In this document: piece by piece, positions 12,590 through 25,600 of the stretch
Layout of the letters: each line of letters opens with the position of its first letter
Position numbering within the stretch: the first letter of the stretch is position 1
Made by a program: the position numbers and the translations under genes
Assembly (NCBI RefSeq): GCF_001640805.2
Contig: NC_066843.1
Coordinates: 11,326,036 to 11,390,035 of the forward strand
DNA length: 64,000 nucleotides
From: Lates calcarifer
Taxonomy: Eukaryota; Chordata; Actinopteri; Centropomidae
Direction: 5' to 3'
Notes under the pieces: generated by a model
Database searches by the model: none
What the model was told of the DNA's origin: nothing
What the model saw: only the letters and a program-made list of their open reading frames with translations

Positions 12590-12917
12590 CTTGATGAAAA
12601 ATGATATTGATTAGAAAACGATTGATCAGTTTAATAAAATTAAAGTACTTGATTAGCAACAAGTTGCTTTTACGGCCAAAATGCCCCAAATACACTGGCT
12701 CAGTGTTTCACAGCTTCTTAAATGCAAATATTTACTGGTTTACTTCATCATCTATGACGGGACATTGAATATATTTGCATTTTGGACGTTTAGTCGGACA
12801 AAGCAAACAATTTGAAGTCACTTTGGGCTCTCATTTCCCCAATTCTCTGACATTTTTTAGACTAAATGATTGATTAATCGGCAGAATGGGTTGGCAGATT
12901 GATCGATAATGAAAGTA
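12590..12917. repeat. Teleost ATTAATC-type dispersed repeat
   Basis: Recognisable pieces are TTTCACAGCTTCTTAAATGC, TTGGACGTTTAGTCGGACAA, CAATTTGAAGTCACTTTGGG, TGACATTTTTTAGACTAAAT and GATTGATTAATCGGCAG, in the order known for this ubiquitous teleost repeat. It is non-coding. Limits are approximate. Confidence 0.65.
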
Positions 12918-14359
12918 GCTGTCAGTGCACTGGCTTGTTTGTGGCAGGTACAGCCATTGGAAAGAGCAGTCACGCTCACCACTTTGTGCTTGCGTCACTT
13001 TTTTTTTTTTTTTGGTCTTATTTTCCTGGAAAGTCAGTCATCTCCCTTGAGGCTCGGCCCTTTCCTTTCCCACACGTCCCTTTATTTCTCCACCTATCTG
13101 TCCTCCGGCGAATGCTTTAAGTGGCCAGTGCTGCGTTGGGGGACCAACACCTTGAGAGCTACTGCCCCCGGGCTATTTTAAGAACTGCTGCTTGTGTTGC
13201 TTCGTCGCTGCCAGAGTTGGAGTCAGAGTTGCCTGCTGTGGTGAGGGGAAAAAAGGTGTAGTTGAGCTATCACGACGCCTTGTAGTGATGATGCATCTGC
13301 CATCTCTTCATCTACATTAAGTTCTTGTCCTTTACTCTCTTATTTCCATTCAATCACTCTCACCACTTATTAAATTCCTTAATATCAGTACACAGTGTAT
13401 CTACTTGTATGTGTACATGTGGTGTAACCAGGGTGCTGGTGAAGAGGGACCTGTGTTCCCTGGAGAGAACAGTTGAGCATGAAAAAAGTAAGGCTTGTGG
13501 TGTGTTTATCACCTGTTTTTCTGCTGTTATGTGACTGCCTGTGACCTGTAATGTGCAGGAGGACAAAGCCTCCTCCGTCTTTGTGTGTGTTTTTTTTTTC
13601 TGTTTTCCTCCCTCAATGTGCCTGAGGTGCTCTCTGCTCATTACCTGGTTCCATCAGTCTCCTTCCCTCTGTCTCAGTTTGTGTTTGCATCCTGCCCTTC
13701 CAGGCAACTGTCTGCGCCATGTGACTGCGGAGCTCATTTCTCGGTGTGCATACATGTGTAAGTCTGTTCACACTTGTTAGTGAGAGAACTCAAGATTTTA
13801 TGCATGTGTGTGTCTCGGGGCTAGTTAGTGACAATCGACTGCTCTGTCAGCCTCTCGCTCTCTCTCTCTCTTTCTGTCTGTGCATCCCATGTTCATCTCC
13901 AATCCCTCTCTGTCTCACCCGATCTATCTTCCCCGCTGTCACCGTCCCCTTTTAATGGCTCGTCGACTTTGCTTCTCATTCGACTCACTCTCCGTTTTCC
14001 TCCTGCCCCATTTTTCACGCAGACGTCCTCTCACCATGCTCCTGACGCCAGCCCTCATTTCTCTCCCTCCTTTTACTTTTCCGTTTGATCTTCCTTTCTG
14101 TGGAAATGCGGCGTGCTAACGTAACATCCTTCAGCAGAGGTCGTGTCAAAGTCTGTCCCCGACACCTGCTGACGCGTCCAATCACATCAGCGCGCTGTTA
14201 TTTAAAGAGAAGGATTCTGTAGTTTGGGATTTTTATTGGGTGCTACAAGGGAACTACAGCAACACTGACAGGGTTCTGGCACAGATTAAGGTGGATGGTA
14301 ACCAAATGCAGAAAACAGAAATACCCACAAAATCTATCATGCTGCAAATAATCCTGCTT

Positions 14360-14379
14360 TGACCTTTGACCTTTGACAT
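14360..14379 (-). promoter_or_regulatory. DR1 nuclear-receptor element with a third half-site
   Basis: The minus strand reads AGGTCA-A-AGGTCA (plus strand 14360-14372), a perfect direct repeat with one-base spacing, the class bound by HNF4, COUP-TF and PPAR-RXR. A third TGACAT half-site follows with the same spacing (14374-14379). It lies in TEX2 intron 1. Activity is inferred. Confidence 0.45.
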
Positions 14380-15184
14380 GTAGGCGCCAGGTTTAGCTAA
14401 GAAAGAAGAATGCACAGGATAAAAAAATATATTTTTATATTTAATATTTTGTTCTTTCTTATTTTGCTACTGCCTCATGCTCCTTTCACCTTCCTCTCTC
14501 ATGGGACGTGTGCTGTTATTCCATCCTCCACTGCCAGCGTATTGTTAGGTTCAATCTTTGGTTCCCATAATTTAATAATTTTCCATCTCTATTGATTCAC
14601 TGAGTTCGACCCATGATTGTGTTTAATCAGCATGCAGCAAAGTCTCAACAACACTTATGTTCCAGTTCATTCATAATCAATGGACATGACCTCTTATGCA
14701 GGTATGTAGCGTGACCTATAGCACAAGCTTTATGTATCATAATCATTCAGCATAAAATACAAATGCATATGGAAGTGTGAGAGGACGCATTTGACCGGGC
14801 ACAAAAAGCAGCCTCAGCTGTCAAACAGGTGTAACGAATAACACTGCTGGTTGCTACACCGTCAGCATGCATCTTTGTTAGGTTTAGTGATACCTGTGCT
14901 TTTCTTGCTGTGACAAGTCAAAATGTCTGCTGTGAAAAATGCCAGTGATTCAGATTCATTTGGGAAGAATAAAGGAACACCAGTGTTTTGATGCTACAGA
15001 GGCTGTCAAAATTCAGGGGAACAAGATTTATTCAGGGAGCTAAATGGCAAAACACACACACAAGACTGAGCGTGGCAGGAAAGAAGCGGAAAATCGTTTT
15101 TGCTCATTAAACTAGCATGGCAGTCAAATTCTAAATATGCCTTTTTCCTTTATTGTTGATATATGGCAGCTATTTGATTTTTAA

Positions 15185-15705
15185 AGGAATGGTTTGATAT
15201 TTAGAAAATACACTTGTTCACTTAGATGAGAAGATTGATACCACTCTTATACCTGTCCATTAGATAGGCTCTCATTAGTGTAGCTTCACAGTAAGTCTGG
15301 AAACAGGAGCAAACAGCTAGTCAGACTCTCTCTGAAGGTAACTAACAAAATCAGCCTGCCAGCACTTCTAAATCTCACAAATGAACACTTTATATCATGT
15401 TTGTTTAGTCTATATGTACATTGAAGTGTAGTAAATGACAATTCACTCTTGGGGTGGATCAGGTCCCCAATTTTTTCTTGACTTGGACTGGGAACTTCTG
15501 AGTCTCAGGAGGTTTCCTGGCAACTGGCCCCACCTGTAAAACAAGCTTTAGTTTTTTGTTTGGTTTTTGTTTTAAGAGTTGCTGGAAGGCAGATTTACCT
15601 GTTGATCAGAGCCAGCCCAGCTAACTGTTTCCCTCTGTTTTCAGTATTTGTGCTAAGCTAAGCTAACTGGGCTCTGGCTGTAGCCTCTTATTTTCCAACA
15701 ACTCT
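15185..15705. mobile_element. Teleost fold-back (inverted-repeat) element
   Basis: The left arm (AAACAGCTAGTCAGACTCTC, AAAATCAGCCTGCCAGCACT, and GTCTGGAAACAGGAGCAAAC) is complementary to the right arm (GCAGATTTACCTGTTGATCA, CCAGCCCAGCTAACTGTTTC, TTTTCAGTATTTGTGCTAAG). This is the layout of a common fish fold-back element whose right end carries GCTAAGCTAAGCTAAC. The centre holds CTGGCAACTGGCC. It has no coding capacity, so it is non-autonomous. Confidence 0.7.
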
Positions 15706-16984
15706 GTTGTGTGACTTGTATCAGGACAGTGGTTCCTCACAGCGCACAAAGGAACACACATACACACTCACCCCTCCCACTCTGCATGCCTCCGCAGGGC
15801 CTGATATTTTTCAGGGGCTGTGACAGTCCAGAAGTGTCTATCCATCCATCAAATGCAGAGAGAGGGGGAGAGGGAGAGACCAGGTGAGTATCTGTCAAAG
15901 AAAGAAAGACTGAAAAGTAGGCACATATGGAATCTGCTGCCGCATCTGTCAGGCCTCAGTGTGTCAGCTGTGGCTTTAGCAGGAATGAAACAAGCTTTCT
16001 GAGACACAGCTGGGGGTGTTAAATCAATTAAGAGCTCTTCTTGGCCCTTAAACATTTGAGTAAATCTGCGTTTTTCAGTAGTTCATTCAGCTGGGAGGAG
16101 AGAGACGCAATATGATGAAGGTGGCACAAACTGTTGACCATAAATACGTCTCTGTTTCTCCTTCAGGGCCCACGTTGTACCTCCTCCTTCTCCCTCAGTG
16201 TCCTGTTACAAGGAGACAAGTAAATCTTGAGGGTGTATTTCGAGCTGAAGCAGGATTTTCGGGTGGGAACATGGGAAGAGATTTTAGATGAGGAAATGTA
16301 TCCAGTTTTCGATATCTAATACTACTAAAACATTCCCTTTCTCTTCTGTCTGTTCACCCTCTTATATCATTCTTTTACCCTGCTGCTTTTAACCTCCCTC
16401 CCCTCCTCTCTCCTCTCCCATGGTGCTGGTGTTAGTTGATTAGAGTGGCCCTGCATGCTTTGATTAATTGGATGAGCCTTGTCTGAGTGCCAGACTCCTC
16501 TCCTCTCCTCTCTTCTCCTCTCATCTCATCTCTCTCCTCATCTAGAAGCTGCTAAAACAAACACAGGGCTTTTAATGGCAGAGGTGCATTGATGAGAGGA
16601 AATAACTAAATCTGAGGGTGTGTCAGTAAACATTGTGCTGGTTGCACTTTTGTTCACCTGAAAAGCACTACACGTTTCCAATGTGGCATCTGTTTTTTTT
16701 TTCTCTGGCTCTCATATAGACTGTGATGTTTTAGGCTGCGCATAACCTAGATTCAAGCTAAGTAGTGCATACATTATGATACGTATATTTAAATAATGCA
16801 GAAACTGCTGGAGATGTCAAAAATATGCACCAAAGACACTGAAATGTACAGAAAACCCACAAAAGATGTAGGTCTCTGCAGAATTTTTGCCTTTCATCTC
16901 CACGTAGCTCCATATAAGCTTAAAGACCTAAGACAATATAGACCCTCTGTAAATACATAATCCTTGTAGTTCTGCATTTAATGA

Positions 16985-17215
16985 TCTGCAGATTATTTTC
17001 TTGTTTAATTGAAAGTAGTGATTGAAAGTAGTGTCCCAGAGCCCAAATGATGTTTACATTTCTTCTTTCTTCGGTTACATTTTATTTATTTGAAAACTCC
17101 CATTTTTGCTTGAAAATGACTGAAACAACGAATCAGTTTTTCAGATGATTTCTAGTTCATTTTTATTCAATCAACAAATTGATTAACAAACTGTTCTGGC
17201 TCTAAATCAGTGAGC
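16985..17215. repeat. Degraded teleost ATTAATC-type repeat
   Basis: Pieces such as CTGCAGATTATTTTCTTGTT, CAGAGCCCAAATGATGT, TTCAATCAACAAATTGATTA and CTGTTCTGGCTCTAAA fit the same family as 12590-12917, in the opposite orientation. Limits are approximate. Confidence 0.5.
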
Positions 17216-19357
17216 CTTTGAACTTCTATTCTTAACATGGCAGTCTTAGAATATGTGATTCATCATCATTGATATGGTTTTCACGTGTGACACTGTGTCT
17301 TCTGTCTCTTGGCTGCCCCCTCCTTAAACCTGACTTCAGGAAAACTTGGAACCATCTCTCTCTGCTCACCCTGTCGACCTCCACAGTGTTTTAATCCGTC
17401 CTTCAGGTGGCTTTGATGACAACAACAACATCCACTTCCATCCCCGTGGCTCTGTCTCACTCATTTTTCTCCTCCCTCCTCTCCCCTCTCCATCACCTTC
17501 TTTCATCTTTGTCGTCCTCCTCGTTCTCTCTTCCTCTATCCTTGCCATTCTGCCGTCTTAAAGCGTTTTCCACTTCAAAAGCTCGTCTCTGAAAGATTGT
17601 CTGCAGCCTCTACAGACCCCCCGTGGCTCCCCATCTTTCTTCTTTTTGTTGCTCTTTTCCCTGTCTCTCTCACTTTTCTTGTTTTTTTGTTGTTGTTGTT
17701 GTTTTTTTTTCATTCGCTCTGCTGTGCCCTTAGCACAGCCATGGCAGACACAACACACACTTGCACACCAACACGCACTTATACTCAAATTGACACACAC
17801 AAAACCCATTGTAGCTCGGCCAAGTGAATGGCTGCCTGGGAAAGTCAAACGCTCTGTTATTCCATCCAGCAAATACAATCTCTGGAGATGCAGTGCCAAC
17901 CAGAGAGCCCCAAGGGGCGCCGAGGCTTTCTCAGAAAAGCAGACAATCACACAAGCTAACTGCTTTGTTGTTTCACTCTGTCCCTCCTTCTTCCATTACA
18001 GGCCATTTTTATCAACCAGCTGAAAGCCTGAAAAAGCCAGCGAGTCTGTGTGTGTGTAAACAGCATGTTTATGTGTGTGTGTGTATGGTCTGTCTGATAA
18101 TACTAACCAGTAATGATGCACTCTGTGTGATGTGGTAGAATAAACATGCACAATAACTCAGTAACAACATGAGGCCTCATTCAGTGAAATCACTGCATGA
18201 TGAATGACTTTGGTTCCGCTGTGTTGAGACAGGACAATAGACACCTTGTTCCTGTGATCACTGGAGCTGAGCAGCTACTTTGTTCTGTGATTATCTCCTG
18301 CATATTGTTATGCTTGGATGGGGGAAGGAAGGTTTGTTATATGTATGTATATATATATTTTTTTATATTTTTACGAACCCATATAACACAAAAACAACAT
18401 AACACATGACAGCCTGGTAAAAGATGGAAATTAAAAACTAAATGACAAGTAAACAATATTTTGCTGGACAAGGTCTCAACTGATTTTATCCAGATAATTT
18501 TAAAGCTGCACCAATCATTTATAGACACAGTGGATTAAATCATAATGTGTAATGTGTTGGGTGTTGCCAGCGGTGACAAACCCTCTACAGAGAACTGTAG
18601 CATCTTTCAGCTTGCTGTTTTGGTTTAACTGCCTGCAACTTTACAGGCCAATTCAGTCTCACTGCTCTCATTAATGCTGCTGCTACCAGCAGCATTCAAT
18701 AAAAAACCCCTCTGGTAAACCAGCGGTTCACTACCTAGCCCTCTGTAAATGGCAGAGAAACAATATCAGTGACCAGCTCATAGTCCAGGGTTGCAGGAGA
18801 CCTAAACAGAGGAATAATTGAATATTTTACTTTTATTTGCCATGTATCCAGAAAGATGACTTAAAATAATAAGATTATACAAGGTTGTTCTTTATCTTTT
18901 GGATTTGTAAGTAAATCACTGTTTGCCACTGAGTGGTAAAAACAAATTTTAAAGCAGGTTTAAGTCCAAATTGAAAAGAATCAAAATCATTTTTTTCCAG
19001 CCAATAAGGACTCTCCATACACTGATCATAATAGCAGCTCTACTCAACCTACAAAACCTCACAGCATTTAGTCAGCTGCAGTCTGCCCCCTGTGGAGAAT
19101 GGAGTTAACTACAGCTGAAATGTTGATGGCCCTTCTCCTCAAGCCTTGTGTGTTCTGAAGTAACCTATTAATCATGTTGCCATAGTGGGGCTGAGTGTGA
19201 GTGTTGTGTGCGGGTAAGACAGAGAGAGGCTGTGCCCGAGAGCGACTCAGTCTGTCAGCTACAGCCTTGCATAATGAGGGCTAATGGATTGGGGGGCATG
19301 GACATACCTGTCCGGTCTGCTCATGTTAGGATGAATAGTGTTCTCGTCTGCCCTGTG

Positions 19358-19358
<1 letters not shown>

Positions 19359-19393
<35 letters not shown>
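19359..19393. repeat. (TG)n microsatellite
   Basis: About 16 TG units in the end of TEX2 intron 1, about 150 bases before the acceptor of the first coding exon. Confidence 0.85.
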
Positions 19394-19401
<8 letters not shown>

Positions 19402-19541
19402 CTCTGGAGTTATCTAGTGACATTGCTAATTTGCACTCCACTTTCTCAGCCTCCTTCCTTGCACTGTTTCGTACCAATGTTTCATTGTTTCTGTTGTTAT
19501 TAACAGAGAATCACTTTTGTCTCTCTGTCCGTCTCTCCCAG

Positions 19542-21294
19542 GCTGTGAGCCCTGTGCAGGGTGGTGATGAGCAGTCAGGGCAGCAGCAGCAGGGGAAGTG
19601 GCCAGCATGCTGACACTCCTCCCCCTCGTCATGCCCCTGGACCCAAGCTGCAGGTGCAGCGCTCCCTCTCTCGTGACACCATCACCATCCACTTCTCTGC
19701 CCTGGGGAAGGAGGAGGACGATGAGGAAGAGGAGCTTTACGGGGTGCCGCGCAGAGCTAAATCTGGGCTAGAGGGTGCAGAAGCCTCTGGGGCTGATGAC
19801 CAGTCTGTCGCCACGGGCTTGGAGGCAAAAGAGGAGCTACTGTTTGAACCCACAGGAATGGAGGGCTTTTCTGGAGCTGCCGTGCTCCCTGTTTCATCCA
19901 CCACTCTGTCTGTGCAACCTTCAGAGCCTCACCCACACATACCCTCTGCAGCCATGACTATTATCCCAACCTCCACCCAGTCCCACCTGAGCTCCAGCCC
20001 ACCCGCCAGCTCCTCCTGGCCCTCTGACCGACCCACAGCAAATCCTCCATCCACAAGCTCCAGCTCCTCCTCCCCTTGTAAGTCAGCAGCATTGTCGTCC
20101 TCCAAGCCCTTTCTCAGCCTGGTCAGATCTTTGTCCAATGACGTCGAATCTCGAGAATCCACGCCCGCGCCCTCCACTGTCGCGCCAACCCACGCACGCC
20201 ACCGACACTTAATGAAATCTTTTGTTAAGTCTCTATCCACGGACACTTCAAAAGGCGAACATCAGGAAGGGCCTCTCCATCACTATCTTCATCAGCAGCA
20301 GCAGCAAATACAGCCGTCCCACCGGCCTCCGCCTCGCAACATGCAGCTCTTCAAGCAGTTCTCCCAGCCTCGTTTATCCTCCAGCCCCGTCATCGTCACT
20401 CAAGCGGGTGGAGACTCCAAAACAGCGCCTTCTTCCCCCATCATGTCCCCAGATGGTAGGTCTTTCTTCAAGGTCCAAGAGGTGGAGGCCAAGATAGAAG
20501 ACACCAAACGGCGGCTGTCAGAGGTGATGTCAGACCCCCTGCAGCTTTTCAGTAAGATCATGGGGGATGAGTCTGGTGTGGGAGCCGGTGGAAGTTCTGC
20601 TCATCGCACCAAATCGCTGTCCTCCAGCGCGTCAGAGCTCTGCGGTGTGACAGCGGTAAACGGGCACACGGAAGGTAACAACAACTATAGCATTAAGGAG
20701 GAGGAAGGGGCAGAAGGGGATGAAGAAGACGAGACGCCCACAGGCAAAGGCCCAGACTCGGTTTTTTTCTCTTTTCCATCACTGGCACCGGCTCCAGCTC
20801 CCGCCCAGGCCTCCTCATCCACTTTCCATAAGTCTCCATCTCTGACTCTGGGCCGCTGCTCTATGTCAGCCCTTGTAGCTCGACAGGAAGATGAGGACTT
20901 CTGTGAACTGTACAGCGAAGACTTTGAGTTATGTACTGATACAGAGACGCCCGATGGGGATCGTCCCGGGTCCCGGCAGCCCCACACCGGCAGCACCGGT
21001 TTGTGTAGTGAACTCGATATGGAGGAAGAAGATAAAGCGGATGAGGAGCTGGAGGCCGTGCCTGTGACTGGCCTCGTCTTCTTAACGCAGTTGGTGTACT
21101 GGTACTTACTCCTTCCTGTGCCACCCAGCGTATGTGCAGTGGTGCATGGGATAGCTGCTGGGTTCATGTTGGCCTTGCTGGTCCTCTGGCTGTCCTCTCC
21201 CCGACGCTCCTCATCAGGAACAAGAAGAGGGAAGGGAAGGATTGGGCACTGGAATGTGGCCCAGTTGGATATAAAAGAACCAGGAATATTCAAG
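19542..21294 (+). other. TEX2: TEX2 first coding exon (with 25 nt of 5' UTR)
   Basis: The acceptor is GTCTCTCCCAG and the donor is TTCAAG then GTGAGA. It encodes residues 1-576: the disordered Ser-rich region with conserved blocks (AKPFLSLVRSLS-like, RHRHLMKSFVKSLSTDTS, GGDSKTAPSSPIMSP, KIEDTKRRLSEVM, SSASELCG, NNNYSIKEEE) and both membrane spans. The first ATG is at 19567. GTG triplets just upstream are not credible starts in an animal gene. Confidence 0.9.
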
Positions 21295-22611
21295 GTGAGA
21301 CAAAGCACAGCACTGGATTGCTAAATCTGGGATTATATTCTCAGCTCATTGTTGACTTTTCAATCTTGTTTGCAAAAACCTTGGGGTTTTCTAGCAGGTG
21401 TTTTTGCTTCAGCATTAAGGTCTTACATCTATGCAGCACACTTTCTACAGATTTACTTTTTGTTGGTGGTTACAGGAAAGTCACAGATTTCAATGCAAAC
21501 TTGCAAGAAACTAATCTCACAGGTCTCACATATGTACTTGATTGCATTGAGATAAGCTAAACTTTAGTTGTTGTCCACCAAAGAGCTTTTCTTTTGTATC
21601 TTTATATGCTCTCTGCTCTATTTTTTTTAACATCCTTTCACGCTACTAAGGCTCTGAAATTTCCCCTGTCGTTTGAATTGAATTGGCTTTGCTCACAGAG
21701 CATCCTTTGGGACTGATAAGGTAGGAGTTTGAATGAGAATTAAAGTCTATCCAGCCTCACGGGGACCGGCAGCAACATATCGAGGTTATGTTACGTTTCT
21801 TCTCCCTGTGATGGCTACAGTTTTGTTTTGAACCAAACTGTCAGATGGGAGCGCCACTGCATTTGCCCCCCTGCTCTCATTCAACCTCAGTCGCTGCTGT
21901 AGAGGCTCCTCCAGAAAAGAAGTGTTAAGCAGTTTGAGGGAGTTATGTAAGTATGTGTAGTCATGTATGTGTGCCTTTGTGGGTACCAAGCTGTTGCACA
22001 GGAGAGCCTTATGGCTAGAGGGCACAGCTGTTCCAAAAGAGGAAGAACTCTGTGGTCGTGCAGAAAGCGATATACACGCTTCTTCAGGCTCTCCCTCCTT
22101 TGAGGATCAACAAAGAGTCAGCGTGTCAGATGCCCCACTTTATCTTTTGTTGTGTTGTATGAGTAAACTTTGTGTCGCTGAGAGAGTTTTGTTTTCAGAT
22201 TAATGGTATGTGATTTAGCTTTATGATTTTAGTAAATACTGTGAGAAGTCATGTTTACTGATGACAAATTTTGATTCAGTGTCAGTGTCAAACTCTTTCC
22301 CTCCTTTGTCCCGCAATCCCTCAGGGCTGGATGAACGAGATCCACAGCTATGACCCAGAGATGTACCACGCCACCCTGACCCACTCTGTTTACGTCCGTC
22401 TTGAGGGCTCCGTCTTACGTCTGTCCAAGCCCAACCGGAACATCTCCCGGCGTGCCACACACAACGAGCCTAAACCCGACATCACTTACATCAGCCAGAA
22501 GATCTACGACCTGACCGACAGCAAGGTGTGTTGGTTTTTGAGTGTATGCTTGAAAAATGACGGACTCTGTGGATTAGACAATGGAAGAGATGAGTGGAAT
22601 ATTAATGTGTT

Positions 22612-22664
<53 letters not shown>

Positions 22665-25600
22665 TTTCTGGTGGCTCCACAGTGTGTTTGTGTGCTTGAT
22701 GATAAACTTAACAGATAGTGACATCAAGCACACGTCCCCTCATATTTGCCTTTGCCTCAGTACATGCTTGCTAATAAGTCATGTTCTGTGACAAAGCTAC
22801 TTACTTTCAGAGTCACATACTGTGTATAAACATGGAGTGAATATCACAGGTCGCTGACCCTGTACACACTGCTGTACGTCTTGTGTATTAGTGTGCTGAC
22901 TCGATGGTTTTGCATTTCTTAAGGCGGGACAGTAAGACGACATCTCTCATGTCAATGTATCACAGAGCAAAGGGGTCATTATGGTTGTCCTTATCATAAA
23001 ACTACCCTACTCTCCCTCCACTGGAACTGAATGGCTCCCTAAAGTGTTGTTTCATCATCATAATGGTGGATGTTTTATCTGTCTTGAATGTTACCTGCAT
23101 TTATAGAAGCTGGAGTCTTTTTCAGGTGTCCCTGAGTGTGCATTTTCCTGCTTACAGTCAACCATTCCTGGAATAAAAAACCTCTCCCACACCATAGTTA
23201 CACATGGCTACAACCCCCAGCTAACACAGCAACCATGCAATACTAATATCTTAGAAAAGCTCATGTGTGTATTGTTATAACATACTGTACAACACTGAGC
23301 AACAGCAAATGCTAGCTGCACCCATCGTGAACAAAAGAAAGGACCTATTCTCACATTGTTGGTCAAAGACAAATTGAGCTTTGGGTTAAATAAATATAAA
23401 TACACAATAGATGAGTCATCTGCGTTTGCCTGGATTGTCTTTTGGTTTATATTTTCAGAAAGTATCAAGCCCCCAGTTGCTGCCACTTCACATCCTGTGG
23501 CAAGTCTGCCAAATTGTATTTATAGTCTTAGTGTGCGCTACAAAGTGTTGCTATTAGACTCACATCACAGTTTGGTTTTGCCTCATTTAAATATTAGCAT
23601 TTTACTAACCTCTGATTATATTAATGTGGCCCATTTGCCCCCGTAGATCTACCTGATGCCCCAGAGCTTGGCTAGGAAGAGAGTTTGGAATAAAAAGTAC
23701 CCTATTTGCATTGAGTTGGCCAAGCAAGAGGACTTCATGTCCAAGGCCCAGGGAGAGACAAGGCCCGAGGTCGGGGAGGACAAATCAACGGGGCCGGGTG
23801 AGAAGATAGAGCGAATGGACAAAGGCGAGAAAGCTGAAGGATCTGCGTTGGCAGAGGAACCCAAAAGGCCGGCATCTGGAGGAGGAGATCTGACAATCTA
23901 CTTGTTTGGGAGGACGGGTCGGGAAAAGGAAGAGTGGTTCCGGAGATTTCTTCTAGCTTCCCGAATGAAGTCGGAGGGGAGAGGTGGCGGTCTGCCTGGC
24001 ATCTGCAAGAGTGGTGAGTCTGTGATGTACAATATCACACCTCAAGATTCAAACCGCCATGTACAGCGTGTGGGTGTACCTGCCCACACCCACACACACA
24101 CATACATACACTTTATTTCTACTGACACACATAGATCTCCACAGTCAGAATACCCATTCTCTTGAGTATGTAACTGCACAGCCATCAGATCTGTGCATAA
24201 GCCCCAGCTTAGGGACGGCCAATCTCCTCAACTGAGCGAACAGATGAGTGTGAATGGGTCAGCAGGATTACATGCACAGAGAAGCAGCATATTATAGCAC
24301 TGGTCTCCACTGTGGGATATAAGCCTTCAAGGATAAGGCCCAATTCAAAGAGAAACACTAACACTGTGTGGGTCCAGTGATAAATGCAGCGCAGAGTGAA
24401 CAGGATTACTGGAAAGATGATTTACGCATCAAGCTGTTTTGTGCATATACATAGCAATTATGATGAAAATGACTATTTTGGTGCTAATGTGAGTCACAGA
24501 GAGGATGCAGTGTGTCATCTGGTGTAAAGCACACTGATTCAGACTGTTGCAGTATGTGGTGAGAAATGAATCCAAAATAGATGCTAACTATCCAAAGTGT
24601 TGAGTGTGCACTTATGTACGTGAAATATGATGCATTGATTGGAATCACTGAGAATGTTGTCAATGCATAATTGTATCACATTAACATCCCCCCCCCCCCC
24701 TTTTCTTAGCCTTCCTGCCCTCCCACAGCCGTAGCAGCAGCACCCAGTCTGGCGGAGGCCTGGAGGCTGACAGCAGGAGCAGCAGCCGGGGGAGCCTGGA
24801 GGAGCTCTCGCAGTCTCGTCAGAGAGAGGCCTCCTCCTCCTCCGCTCCCTCCTGTGGCTCGGCCGCAGGGATGAAGCAGAAGATGCTGTTGGACTACAAC
24901 GTCTACATGGCCAAGTATGTCAACCCTCAGGCACCGCAGAGGAGCCCGACCGCCCCCGACAGTCCTGGGCAGAGTCCTGAGAGCAGCCCCAAAACTACCA
25001 AAAAGGTAGGAGGCAGACAGGTGCATGAAGGGATATAAAGCAACCAGGCCAGAAGTGGACATCTGCTGTGGAACTCCAGAACTCCAGGACTTCTAGTTTT
25101 TCAACCTTCGTAATTATATTTTTATTGTATTCACATGGGGCTTATTCCTAGATTGAATTTGCAACGGGGAGGGTCAGAAGGTGTCCAATGCAAAACTTAT
25201 GCCCCATGCCCCCTAACAGGTTAATCTGGCCATGGAAAAAGACAGGGCCTGAATCAAACCCAAGCTTGATATAGACTATTATTATAGTTAAAGTAAACCT
25301 ATTAGCATGATTTTATGTCAAGGAAAGTAAAGCTGCAGCACAAACCTATATGTGTCTCCTTCAGTTACGGAGGAGCTCAGATGAGACTGTGGAGCCTGAG
25401 GCCTGGGTCAACGCTTTTCTCGGGAGGATATTCTGGGACTTCCTGGGAGAGAAGTACTGGGCCAATGTAGTCTCCAAAAAGATTCAAATGAAACTCAGTA
25501 AAATCAGGGTGGGTGCTGGTGCTAGTTTGAGAAAAATCTTCCTCAAGTGTTCCAGAGATAGTTTATTATCTCTGTTGCTTCTATTCATATCCATGCTATG

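Larger units (their letters stand above)
7174..19541 (+). other. TEX2: Long first intron region of TEX2
   Basis: About 12.4 kb with no supported coding exon. It holds many TG/CA microsatellites, four recognisable dispersed repeats, a perfect DR1 element near 14360 and a small CpG-rich patch near 14100-14220 with CCAAT and TATTTAA. The longest open frames here are translations of TG or pyrimidine-rich repeats. Confidence 0.6.

Noticed and set aside
17558..17950. 130-codon antisense open frame in TEX2 intron 1
   Set aside because: Lys/Gln-rich composition comes from a pyrimidine-rich tract on the other strand; no family resemblance.
19561..19566. GTG codons as the TEX2 start
   Set aside because: Animal genes start at ATG; the ATG at 19567 follows an in-frame stop at 19546-19548.
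20685..21308. 207-codon antisense open frame
   Set aside because: It lies wholly inside the TEX2 first coding exon; the sense strand encodes recognised TEX2, so this is a shadow of Ser- and Glu-rich codons.
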